This document shows, piece by piece, positions 44,877 through 55,183 of a DNA stretch of 64,000 nt (positions are counted from its first letter, which is position 1; every line of letters starts with the position of its first letter). This stretch comes from Alnus glutinosa. Lineage: Eukaryota; Streptophyta; Magnoliopsida; Fagales; Betulaceae. The stretch is taken from positions 26,428,261-26,492,260 of the forward strand of contig NC_084889.1 of assembly GCF_958979055.1 (NCBI RefSeq). The letters are read 5' to 3'. The notes below the pieces were generated by a model. That model was not told where the DNA came from. It saw nothing but the letters and a program-made list of their open reading frames with translations, and did not search any database. Both the position numbers and the translations under genes were made by a program.

Positions 44877-45994
44877 TGTTGTGCAAATTTTAATACTCGC
44901 AAGCGCACGAATCGTTTGCAATATAGTGTATGTGCAAGTGCAAGATCTTATCCACAGGGAATTGTGTTGCGAAAATTAATCTCTATTCAAATTAATTCTA
45001 TTTTAACCTAGTTCCAAATTTAGTGGTTTTTGATAAAATAAAACATAAGCAAAAATAATGAAAATAAAGGGGTCTAGGGTTTGGGAATCCACACTCACCA
45101 ATTCATAGCAACCTATTCTCATGCTCATCACACATATTTGAATTTCTCACATACAAATCTTAGGTATGCTCTACTTTGCTTCAAAAATCATTCAAATCAT
45201 TCAATGAATCCGTTCATTGCACAAATCACAAAAGATATCAGGTTTAAACCAAATCATCAAATGTATCAGTAGAACGAAACACAATGAATATCCAATGTTT
45301 TGATAGATGAAAAATCAAGCAATCAATTTAATGAAACTATTTCAAATCATCACTTGTATCCGGAAATCACAAAGATATCCAAAAATCATCTCAAAAATCG
45401 AAGTAGAACAATGAGAAATCAAAACCCATCAACTCAAATAGCATAAACAAGCATGAAACTCAGTTTCTCTTCAATGGTGAGGTTTCATCCTCAACCCTAA
45501 ACGAAAATATCAGCTACCCATAACAAAAGAAAGCATAAATAAACAACAATGATGCATTAAAATCAAAGAAACTTACAAAGATTTGAAGTTCTAAGACAAA
45601 ATCAACATTAAGAACCCTAAACTACAGTGAGAACGGCGCCTAGGGCGCTCCCAAGCGGCCTCCTCTTCTAAAATGAGAAAAGAATGGTATTTATAGAGTT
45701 AGCTAGGGTTTCTGAAATTCCAGCTCCGTATAAATTCGATCGATCGACTTTATAATCGATCGATTGACTATATAATCGATCGATCTACTTTAAATTCGAT
45801 CGATCTACTTTTTCAGCACTTCAGAAAATCCAGTTTTTCTATGTATTTTTGCCTTGAAAATAGTCATTTTACTCTTATTGCCCTGCAAAAACGCAAAAAC
45901 ACTAAAACTAACCAAAACATCAGAAAGTAACAAAGCTAAAGGTTTAACTAATGTAAATTAAATGGTCCAAATATGCACTTTTTGGCACTCATCA
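44877..45994 (-). repeat. 3' LTR of the nested retrotransposon
   Basis: 1,118 bp; TGATGAGTGCC...CAAATTTGCACAACA ends when read on the minus strand. A cluster of four TCGATCGATC-type palindromes lies at about 45727-45810. Confidence 0.9.
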
Positions 45995-47396
45995 AATACC
46001 CTCAAACTTACATTTTGCTAGTCCCTTAGCAAAACAAAATGAAAAACAGAATCAAAGCATGAAACATAAGTCCTCTTTCGTAGGAGACACGATTGCATTT
46101 AGCGTATGCAACAAGCCTTTTAAACCCCTAGGACTCCCTAGTGGACGAGTGAAGTCTCGTGAGAGTTTGCCAGAAATGATACCCACAAACATTGAAACAC
46201 TATGTTGTCAATAAGCAAGAATGTTTTTACACAAACCATGGTTCATACGTCATTGGCATGCTTAAAAGGACAAACCCCATCATAAACATCAACAGGGGAT
46301 CCAACATCAAATCACTCGTTAATGGACAATAAAGATTTCACATTTTTTCAAAAGTGTAGAGTGAAATCAACATGCAATCATGAGGTTTCATTTTAATCTC
46401 AGGATAAGTACCTCAAAAATCATCGGAATCCCTATCAAATGAAACAACCAAGGCAAGATGTACAAATTATTTTATTTTATTTTAGTTATCAATTTTTTTT
46501 TTTTTTTTTTTTTTATGTGTAGGCTGTGCAATGCTCGGCTCCCTTAAGCTTTCTAATTGACCCATGTAACGAGTGTTGGACCAGTGGCTCCCAAACCAAA
46601 TGGTCTTAGGGCACTAGATGTAGAAACATCCCTAAGGGCTTAATTACTCAAGTAAAAAAGGCTACGAAGCCAAACTAGCCATACAATTAACCAAATTGAA
46701 ATTCTCACCTTTTGACGCGAACACTCAATGCTTAGTGAGGCAAGAGGCCCGGTTACTCAGTGAAAAACTCAAAATGATCTTTTTTTTTTTTTTTTTTTTT
46801 TTATAAATATATATAAATATCTTGCAAACCAAAGTTATTTATCAATAGGTTATCCAACAACTCTCAAAATACACAATTAAGCACAAATTCATACCCCACA
46901 GATTACATGCTAATGTGCTCGTGATAATTCAACTCAAACAAGTGAAGTCTTACTAGCCCAAAAGTAAGTCAAAAGACTCAGATCCCTAAAGAGATGATGT
47001 GTTCAAAAACTTAAGCAAGCCGATGAAATGCAAACCAAAGTTATAGTTTAACTCAAACTTGACAACAATTTTTTTTTTTTTTTTAAGAATAAAAGGACAA
47101 CTAAAAATAACTAAACAAACAGAAAAATTAAACAAACATACAAATGGACAGAGTGTTTTTCCATACCCCCAAACTTGAATTACACATTGTCCGCAATGTA
47201 TAGTGTAGAAATACATTACCAGAAATATGGAAATATCGAGGTGTGAAAGGTCAAGGCGTCCCCCAAACTTAAACACCAAAACACCTGCCAACAAAAACTA
47301 ACAGCAATATTTTCTCACAAGAAACACACATCAAAAGGTTAATTGCTGTCAGAAATAAAAGTAAAATGAAAAGAAATAAAAATAAAATAAAAGAAA

Positions 47397-48304
47397 TCAA
47401 CTGTACAAAGAGGTAAAAGAAAATTTACAGCGCCTTCCCCGATCATGTGGATGTCCAACCAATCTCTTCCACCCTTTCTTCTTTAAGAATTGATATCCCT
47501 CGGGATGAATGATGAAGGAATGAGCTTCAGTACTCATTTCCTTGTCGTTGGACGAATTTGGATTTAACGGGGGCGCTGTGTGCTCAAAGTGCTTCTCTCT
47601 TCCTTCCCCTTTAATGCTATCCACAGTTTCTTCACTCTCCAATATGGTGATGGCAGGGGCATGCTCATGATCAGAATGGTTAGCATCATCCTCATCAATC
47701 ATGTAGTGCCCTTGAGCCATCAGCTGATTTTGAAGCTCTTTTTCCTCTATTCTGGTGACTTCAGCAACCAGATATTCCATCTGTCCTTCTGTCCTTCTAT
47801 CCTAGCAATCGTTTGAGTGTTTTCCATAGTAGCATTCTTCATATCACTAATAACCCGGTCTGTGAGCTCTATGAAGACCTTGAGAGTGTCTTCCAAAGTG
47901 GAATGTGAAGAAGAAGCTGGATAATTGTAAGATGAAGGATGTGAAGATTGGTTATCGAACTGCGGATAATCAGGATGGTGCAGTTCTTGAAATTGGGGAG
48001 CACAATTTCCCATGGCTTGAGCTTGCCACGAGAAATCAGGATGATTGCTCCAGTCCGGGTTGTAAAAATTGGGATTTGCATCAAATCTCGGATTAGAGAA
48101 ATTGGGGTTCATTTGCTCATAAGAAAGATTGTAGAATTGTCCCCAGGAGGGACAACTACTAGCACTATGATAAGGATCAGAGCAATATGAATATGGTTCA
48201 TGTGGGTTGAAACTGTAAGGGTAGTTGGTTGGAGCAAGTGTCCTACCACTAGGTGAAGCATGTTGTGCAGAAGAATCACAATAATTATCAAAGTAAAAAC
48301 TCAT
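47397..48304 (-). pseudogene. Retrotransposon gag-like ORF split by an 8-bp duplication
   Basis: The first frame (48304 to about 47747) is rich in Pro, Ser, Asn and Tyr and ends STLEDTLKVFIELTDRVISD, TMENTQTIARIEGQ. The second (47780-47397) goes on MEYLVAEVTRIEEKELQNQL and ends WKRLVGHPHDRGRRCKF. This order is seen in gag-related proteins of non-autonomous plant LTR elements. Between them, AAGGACAG occurs twice in a row; removing one copy would rejoin ...IEGQ with MEYLV... It has no zinc knuckle or enzymatic domain. Confidence 0.75.
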
Positions 48305-48524
48305 GTTTCACTTATACCATATAACAAGAAAATATCCCACCAAAGATATGAACCAATATATATTTTTTTTTCTTAAATAAAATAATCAAAGAAAAACAAA
48401 CAATAAAATAATATAAAACAGAAACAGAATATTAACAAAATAAACTAAAAATAACTGATTTTTTTTTTTTTAATTTTTTAATTTTTTTTTTTTTTTTTGT
48501 CTTCTGCTGCTTAGAAAATTCGCA

Positions 48525-48650
48525 CGATCGAAGTAAAGTTCGATCGATCTAGTTTTGATAGATCAAATTACTTCTAGATCGATCGACTTTATATAGGGCG
48601 AATGCTTTCTCGATCGATCGAATTGAGACTCGATCGATCGACTTCGCGGG
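48525..48650. repeat. CGATCGATCGA palindrome cluster in the leader
   Basis: Several CGATCGAT/TCGATCGATC words in 125 bp just downstream of the primer-binding site (minus-strand sense), repeating the motif found in both LTRs. Confidence 0.7.
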
Positions 48651-48863
48651 GCACTCAGAAAGTGCAGAAACAGAACCGGGAACACAAAAATTTTTCTTTT
48701 TTTTTTATTTTTATTTTTATTATTATTATTTTTATTTTTATATCAAAACGTAAAACAGAAACAAAATAGCAAATCTATCTAAACTAGTAGAAAAATAGAA
48801 TCAATTCAAACAAAAATCAATTTTCACAAACAAGACAATTCCCCGGCAACGGCGCCAAAAACT

Positions 48864-49982
48864 TGTTGTGCAAATTTTAATACTCGCAAGCGCACGAATC
48901 GTTTGCAATATAGTGTATGTACAAGTGCGAGATCGTATTCACAGGAAATTGTGTTGCGAAAATTAATCTCTATTCAAACTAATTCTATTTTAACCTAGTT
49001 CCAAATTTAGTGGTTTTTTATAAAATAAAACATAAGCAAAAATAATGAAAATAAAGGGGTCTAGGGTTTTGGAATCCACACTCACCAAATCATAGTAACC
49101 TATTCTCATGCTCATCATACATATTTGAATTTCTCACATACAAATCTTAGGTATGCTCTACTTTGCTTCAAAAATCATTTAAATCATTCAATGAATCCGT
49201 TCATTGCACAAATCACAAAAGATATCAGGTTTAAACCAAATCATCAAATGTATCAGTAGAACGAAACACAATGAATATCCAATGTTTTGATAGATGAAAA
49301 ACCAAGCAATCAATTTAATAAAACTATTTCAAATCATCACTTGTATCCGGAAATCACAAGAGATATCCAAAAATCATCTCAAAAATCGAAGTAGAACAAT
49401 GAGAAATCAAAACCCATCAACTCAAATAGCATAAACAAGCATGAAACTCAGTTTCTCTTCAATGGTGAGGTTTCATCCTCAACCCTAAACGAAAATATCA
49501 GCTACCCATAACAAAAGAAAGCATAAATAAACAACAAGGATGCATTAAAATCAAAGAAACTTACAAAGATTTGAAGTTCTAAGACAAAATCAACATTAAG
49601 AACCCTAAACTACAGTGAGAACGGCGCCTAGGGCGCTCCCAAGCGGCCTCCTCTCTTAAAATGAGAAAAGAATGGTATTTATAGAGTTAGCTAGGGTTTC
49701 TGAAATTCCAACTCCGCATAAATTCGATCGATCGACTTTATAATCGATCGATTGACTTTATAATCGATCGATCTACTTTAAATTCGATCGATCTACTTTT
49801 TCAGCACTTCAGAAAATCCAGTTTTTCTATGTATTTTTGCCTTGAAAATAGTCATTTTACTCTTATTGCCCTGCAAAAACGTAAAAACACTAAAACTAAC
49901 CAAAACATCAGAAAGTAACAAAGCTAAAGGTTTAACTAATGTAAATTATGGGGTCCAAATATGCACTTTTTGGCACTCATCA
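48864..49982 (-). repeat. 5' LTR of the nested retrotransposon
   Basis: 1,119 bp direct copy of 44877-45994, about 2 percent diverged by eye count, including a one-base indel near 49358. It carries the same TCGATCGATC cluster (about 49731-49800). Confidence 0.9.
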
Positions 49983-52239
49983 GAGAATATAGTTGTTAAT
50001 TGTTATTGATAATTGTTATGGGATTTAGGTGGAAAATATTTCCAATTAAGAGAAGTTGATCTTTGTTATGTAAATGAAGGATCTTGCTTGTACTTTGGTG
50101 AATAGCTATGAATATTGGAGGTAGATTGTGGTTTACAGAAGAAGGTTGTAATTGATTTTAAGTTGTTTATTTAAGAGATTAACTCTATGTGTTGAATTCA
50201 TCGATACCCGTTGGGTTGAGACTTTATTGTGATGTTAGAGAATAGGTTTAATGTTTATGAGAGCTTATGTTAGTTCAAATTCTGATTTGGGTAATTGTTG
50301 ACCTTGATGTTAAAATAGTTAAATTTATTTGGAATGGTTGAGTGGTCTTCCGAGTGTGTTGTTTAGGGAAATTATGTTAATGAATTCTTGGTGATTATGG
50401 TTATGATGATATAGTAGGAAGAATTGTGGGTACTTCTATTTAAGGAATGAGTTGATGTTAATATGCAAAAGAAAGTCCAAATTAAAGGATTTATTTGGAT
50501 TCTGTAGGTTTTCTACTATGAGTTATTTTAGTGTTTTAAGTGTGCTTTGAGACTTTGATTGAGTAAAAGATTATTTATGAAGATTAGATTGGCTTGTAGG
50601 TATGGTTATGTGACATCGAGTGCAAGTAGGTGTAATTGGTTATGTTTATGAGCTTTGATTGGTTTGGAATTAGAAGAGGCATGAGAAAGAGTTAAGGTGT
50701 AAGAGTGTAATAAGTGAATAACTTGATATAAAGAAAAAACAAGAACCAATAAATGAGTAAGATATAAACTTAGATAACAATTTAGATATCTTAATGGACA
50801 TAATTAACATAGGAGTAAAATTAAAGAGTTATAAGCTAATAGCAAGTTGATTCTAAGTATAATGCTTGGCTTGGAGGTTTATGTATATGCATCAAGCTTT
50901 AATGAACCAATATATTACATTATGTGATCATAACCCAATTTAATAGGAGTTATTAAATTAGTATGTTAGATAAGATTAAAGTCCTAAACCTAAACTATTT
51001 GGAGGGTTAGAAACTAATATGAGTAATAGTGTTGAATGTAGTGCTTAAGATTTGAAGAACAAGAGTTATAAATCATTCAAATAATCTTAATTCAATAAAT
51101 ATACATAGATAAGTGATTAGAATAAACAATTGGCTCCGGAGTCATTTGGTAAATGTAATTAGATGATTAATGTGGTTACCTAGGTAATATGAAATACTTA
51201 AGTGCGTTAAGAGGCTATGTTTAGCATAATAAGCCTTCTATACATATATGTGTATATATGCATATGGATCGAATACATTTAGTTAGCCTAAGTGGATAAA
51301 CAAACTATAAGGCTAAATAGCTAATAATGATAATAAGGTAACTTAGTAACTAATTCATCTATCTATGCATACTTGGTAATTATGTGCATCAATGGATTAG
51401 GATTAAGTGTTGTATATGTATATGTATATACGTATACATATACATCTATATGGCTTAAGTATATATGTTGTTAATTTAGTAAATAAATAACGAGCTATAA
51501 ATAGGGTTAACAATAATAACATGATACAACAACAATATATAAACTAATGAAAATAGTAAATACATCTTATTGATAATAAACAAATAAATACGAACATAGA
51601 ACCAATGATAAACCTAATATTAGACTAAGGTATCTAGCTAGCTTTTGAAGCAGGTAACGCGCGTGTGAGCACGTGGGTAGTTTGTGTGTCATAAGGGTAT
51701 GAGATTCAATAGTTAGTCTGACGTCATAAATGTTTGCAGGCACGTGTTATGATTGGAGACTTCAACTTGTTCTCCAATGTAGAGTTCAAGTAAATAGAAT
51801 ACTGGGAGTAGTCGAGTCATGAGTCCTAAGCAGCCAAGGTGAGTATTCTACTCACTGAGAAGTATTATTTTCATATATGATGAATTGTAAAATATATATT
51901 ATTTTACAAACTTGAACTAACTGTATGTTGATTATGAACTGTTTTGGATGATTTGAGTACTTTTTAGTATATTAAAATTATGATGATGTTTTGAAGTATG
52001 AATATGATATGTGGAGTTTAAATGAATGGATTCATTGTATGTTGTGGTTGGGAGTTTTGAAAACTATGACTGCAATGGAACATGAATATGATTTTAAAGT
52101 GAGTTAAATTATGCAAATTATTTAAGAAATGACATGTTGAATTGTTTATATTTTATAAAGAAATCATGTGTTATAAGCATGATTCATGAAATGAAATGTA
52201 TTGATTTAAGGCATGAGGCATAAGCATATGAACGCTAAA

Positions 52240-52590
52240 TGTGTATCGAAGTGAGGTTCACAGCCCACGGGAGATTATACATGGGTTAGATTCCCATGAG
52301 GTGTCTACTTAGGTTAGATTCCCTTGAGGTATTCACGAGGTACTTACTTGGGTTAGATTCCCTTGAGGTCCTCGACCATGGGTTAGATTCCCATGAGGTG
52401 CTTACTTGGGTTTGATTCCTTTGAAGTATTCACGAGGTACTTACTTGAGTTAAATTCCTTTGAGGTCCTCGACCATGGGTTAGATTCTCATGAGGTGCCT
52501 ACTTGGGTTAGATTCCCTTGAGGTACTAGTGCTTACTTGGGTTAGATTCCCTTGAAGCATTATACTTGGGTTCGATTCCCAAGGCATAAA
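52240..52590 (+). repeat. Minisatellite of GGGTTAGATTCCCWTGAGGT
   Basis: About nine imperfect copies of a ~25-55-bp compound unit, CTTGGGTTAGATTCCCTTGA with GGTACTTA or GGTCCTCGACCAT linkers, inside the solo LTR. Confidence 0.85.
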
Positions 52591-53883
52591 ACTATTAGCA
52601 TAAGCATGTATAGCATTGTTTTTATAAGTGATGTTTTTATACTATGAGTAGTTTTACTAGACGTATTAGTATGCATAAGAGTCTCAATGGAAAAGAGCTT
52701 ATGTATATTTCTATCGGATGGTTGCATGATTTAAATGCTATTGTTTTCTAAGTCTCATTGCATCAAAAAGTAATATAGTCGGTGAAGATGTATGTAGTTA
52801 TTTCCAACAACGAAACTTCTACGTATAAGCTCAGCTGCATAGTATGCTTTAAATGTTTTCTATTAGTCAGTGTCTGCTATATCAGCTATGGGGATTTTCA
52901 AACAAAAGTTTATAAAATAGTGGCTGTTATAGTGTACGCATGACTAAAAAGGAAAAAATTGGTTCTTTGCGAAAACTCAGTGAATAGTATACCTCTGAGG
53001 TCTTAGTGTAATTATTTATGCTAAGATGGTGGACTCATAATTCCACCTATACAGATGTGGCAAACCCCCACAACCGTATAGATGTTCCTTTGGCTGCAGG
53101 TTTTCCGGTCGTAGTTGATAGCATTGTAGAAGGGTACTTGAGATGTTATGACTGAAGCACGCCGCAATGGTCGTAATTGGTGGACCACGGGTTGTCCACT
53201 TGTTTATAGGTTTGGTTTATGGCTTGTGACGCTTGTGTCACTTATTCTTGTGAAGTCATTTCTGTTATGTATTTATATTGAGGAAAAACATAAACAGATA
53301 GATAAAATATGGCTCTTGGTTTATGATTATTTGTAATAGAAGTTTATATTATGATTTTTGCTATTTAGGTTTATGTTTTCCGCTGCATAGATGAATAGAT
53401 GTTATACTCTGATGTGCTGGGTACATATTATAGAGAATGTACCATATGTTGGCTTTGCGACATATCGTCGTGCCGCTGTGAAGATCCGTTTACATTTTAA
53501 GAAATTAATGTTTATGAAATGTTTTGTGAAAAAAAAAAAAAAAAAAAAACAGGTCTTCACATCCTGTGCTCCAAAACAGGTCTCCTGCGCTCCAAGAATA
53601 TTCGAAATAAATATACAGGAATCGAATAATTTTATAAAATTAATAGCATTACATCATATATAGTTGTATAATTCAAAACTCTATTATCATTCTCTTATCA
53701 ATTAACACAAATATAACTGCTAAAAAAGAAAGAGTAATTCTTCTAGAATCCTTGAATTTAATTGAATTCTAAATTGGTATACACGAAGCACCAAAAAGCA
53801 AGCCCGACGTAGAGATGTCAGTTGATTATAAAATTGGTACCAATACAGAAGAACAAGAAAGGGAAACTATTCTTGTATAGTTA

Positions 53884-54050
53884 CCAATTCTGGGTTTTTG
53901 TTGTTGAAAGCTATCACATCCTCCATGGTTCGAACTGGGGAAGCTACGAGCTTGTTTAAGTAAGCATTTAATGATATTTTGAACTCTGACAGCAATGCAT
54001 GCAGTTTCTTCATTCTGGGTTCACCGAGCCTCATCTCCTCTCTCGCTCGG
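53884..54050 (-). pseudogene. Amidase-family exon fragment
   Basis: Minus strand reads LLSEFKISLNAYLNKLVASP, VRTMEDVIAFNNKNPEL, then GTAACT as a possible donor. This matches the region of plant amidase-signature enzymes that follows the catalytic part, in which the chain reads FKxxLNAYL...SPVRSLxDVIAFN. The catalytic Ser-Ser-Lys part is not here. It lies within the CACTA-like element, so it is probably a captured host fragment. Confidence 0.65.
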
Positions 54051-54189
54051 GTTGATTGTGGACAGAAGTCACTGAAAGCAGGGGAGGGAAAGATGAAGGG
54101 AAAAAGAAAGAAAGAAAGGGGGAGAAGAGATGTTGTCCAAATCAAAACTCTTGGGCTGAGTTGTTCATGTCTACGAAGAATTTTAGTGA

Positions 54190-54392
54190 CACAGCGCTAA
54201 ACTAAAATTCAGTAAAATTTACTCTTCAAACGACACTAATTTTGAGTTTTTTAATGTCGTTTATAGTTTACTGCATGTTCAAACGACACTAAATACAGAA
54301 AACAACGCTATTTAGAACCATTTACTATTCAAACGACGCTATTTAGCGCCATGTTGTACAAGCGACACTAAACAACACTTTTTTTGTCGTTT
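54190..54392. repeat. Right-end AACGACACTAA cluster of the CACTA-like element
   Basis: CTTCAAACGACACTAATTTT, GTTCAAACGACACTAAATAC, AAGCGACACTAAACAACACT: the same motif, in mirrored arrangement, as at 43010-43315. Confidence 0.65.
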
Positions 54393-54393
54393 C

Positions 54394-54680
54394 TACCATT
54401 TCACTACCAAGATATCTTGAAAGTAACTTGTATTCTATGAATATAATATCAATCTAGTGTGATGTATGGAATATATGACAAAGGTGAAGTGTTACTGTAG
54501 TTCTATTGATTGGTCATTTCATATAGGCTTGATCGAGTCGGACATCCAATTGCTTCGATTTGGAGTTTTTATTTCTCAAGCAGTCTTTAAACATCATGTT
54601 TTTAAAAGCTTTTTATTTCTTAAAGAATTCTTATATATTTCAAAATATGCTTTTCTTCGTTTCATTTCAAATGGATAGTA
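54394..54680 (+). pseudogene. Nuclear plastid insertion, right part (trnL-CAA 5' end and spacer)
   Basis: CTACCATTTCACTACCAAGA is the end of trnL-CAA (minus strand) that is missing at 42992. The following ATTCTATGAATATAATATC, GGTCATTTCATATAGGCTTG and CAATTGCTTCGATTTGGAG continue the plastid trnL-ndhB spacer as I remember it. The frame at 54466-54678 is therefore plastid spacer and not a gene. Confidence 0.75.
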
Positions 54681-54689
54681 TTCCATGGT

Positions 54690-55121
54690 ACATGATGTTA
54701 AGATTGACACGTTTTTTAAAATATTTAAATAATTAAGGTAGCATCATGAACACCAATAAATATACCAAATTTAAATTTTAATCATGAAATAGATCATTAT
54801 CTCTTTTTCTAGGTCTTATACAGTTGTCTTAATTAACAGGCCACTAGCATGTTCAACCTTTGACCTTGCTTGGTTATCATAAAATAATTAGGCCATTCGC
54901 AGGTTCGATCGACACCTCATGGACGTGGGCTTCATGAATATTTCCTCTATTTCCATGTTACTTCGAATCGATCTCTTAATTATCTTATACAGTCAAAGTT
55001 TGTTTGCTCATTTGAATGAGTAAACAAGTACAAGTTTTGAGCCTCCCCTACAAAAGAAGAAAATAATAAAATAAAAACTTCGATCATCTGACTTTTACAA
55101 ATAAATCCGACAACAAAGATG
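54690..55121 (+). promoter_or_regulatory. Upstream region of tau-GST gene 2
   Basis: Colinear with 13740-14200 upstream of gene 1 (GGTTATCATAAAATAATTA, GTCAAAGTTTGTTTGCTCAT, AAGTTTTGAGCCTCC), so promoter and gene were duplicated together. ATCTGACTTTTAC replaces the W-box-like TTTGACTTTTCC of gene 1. Confidence 0.5.
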
Positions 55122-55122
55122 T

Positions 55123-55130
55123 CTATAAAC
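55123..55130 (+). promoter_or_regulatory. TATA box of GST gene 2
   Basis: CTATAAAC, followed by ACACAACATAGA as in gene 1; about 60 bp before the start codon. Confidence 0.55.
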
Positions 55131-55183
55131 ACACAACATAGATCGAAGAAGATTTGATCAAAGGTTTTGTAGGTTCCATTGGC

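Larger units (their letters stand above)
44877..49982 (-). mobile_element. Complete non-autonomous LTR retrotransposon (5.1 kb)
   Basis: Two direct LTRs, 44877-45994 and 48864-49982, both TGTTGTGCAAAT...GGCACTCATCA, differ at about two dozen positions by eye. GAGAA flanks the element (44872-44876 and 49983-49987). On the minus strand the 5' LTR (right) is followed by TGGCGCCGTTGCCGGGGA (48857-48840), a primer-binding site for tRNA-Asp, then gag-like sequence; no polymerase is present. It is thus a LARD-like or otherwise deleted derivative needing proteins from a relative. Inserted in the solo LTR 43362-53561. Confidence 0.92.
43362..53561 (+). mobile_element. Large solo LTR (~5.1 kb without its nested insertion)
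   Basis: Begins TGTAAAGACC and ends GGTCTTCACA, inverted LTR ends, flanked by TCCTG at 43357-43361 and 53562-53566. No gag, pol or second LTR is seen between the ends once the nested 44877-49982 element and its duplicated GAGAA are removed. It contains a C-run/(CT)n tract at 43829-43868 and a minisatellite near 52.3 kb. The size and ends suggest a long-LTR gypsy-type family, but no protein confirms this. Confidence 0.75.
42993..54393 (+). mobile_element. CACTA-like element, itself filled by nested LTR elements
   Basis: Starts CACTACAAAAAAAA, the CACTA/En-Spm terminus, followed by AAGCGACACTA-type subterminal repeats (43010-43315). After the nested solo LTR (43362-53561) it continues with an amidase-like fragment and the mirror cluster of AACGACACTAA repeats (54190-54370), ending in TTTTTTTGTCGTT, a mutated form of the expected TTTTTTTGTAGTG. 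The plastid sequence on both sides is continuous (trnL-CAA), defining the insertion. Without the nested LTR it is ~1.2 kb, non-autonomous. Confidence 0.7.

Noticed and set aside
46986..47294. Minus-strand 102-residue frame inside the retrotransposon
   Set aside because: Hydrophobic, T-run-derived translation without homology; lies downstream of the gag-like ORF in a non-autonomous element.
54466..54678. Plus-strand 70-residue frame
   Set aside because: Best explained as plastid trnL-ndhB spacer continuing the interrupted plastid insertion.
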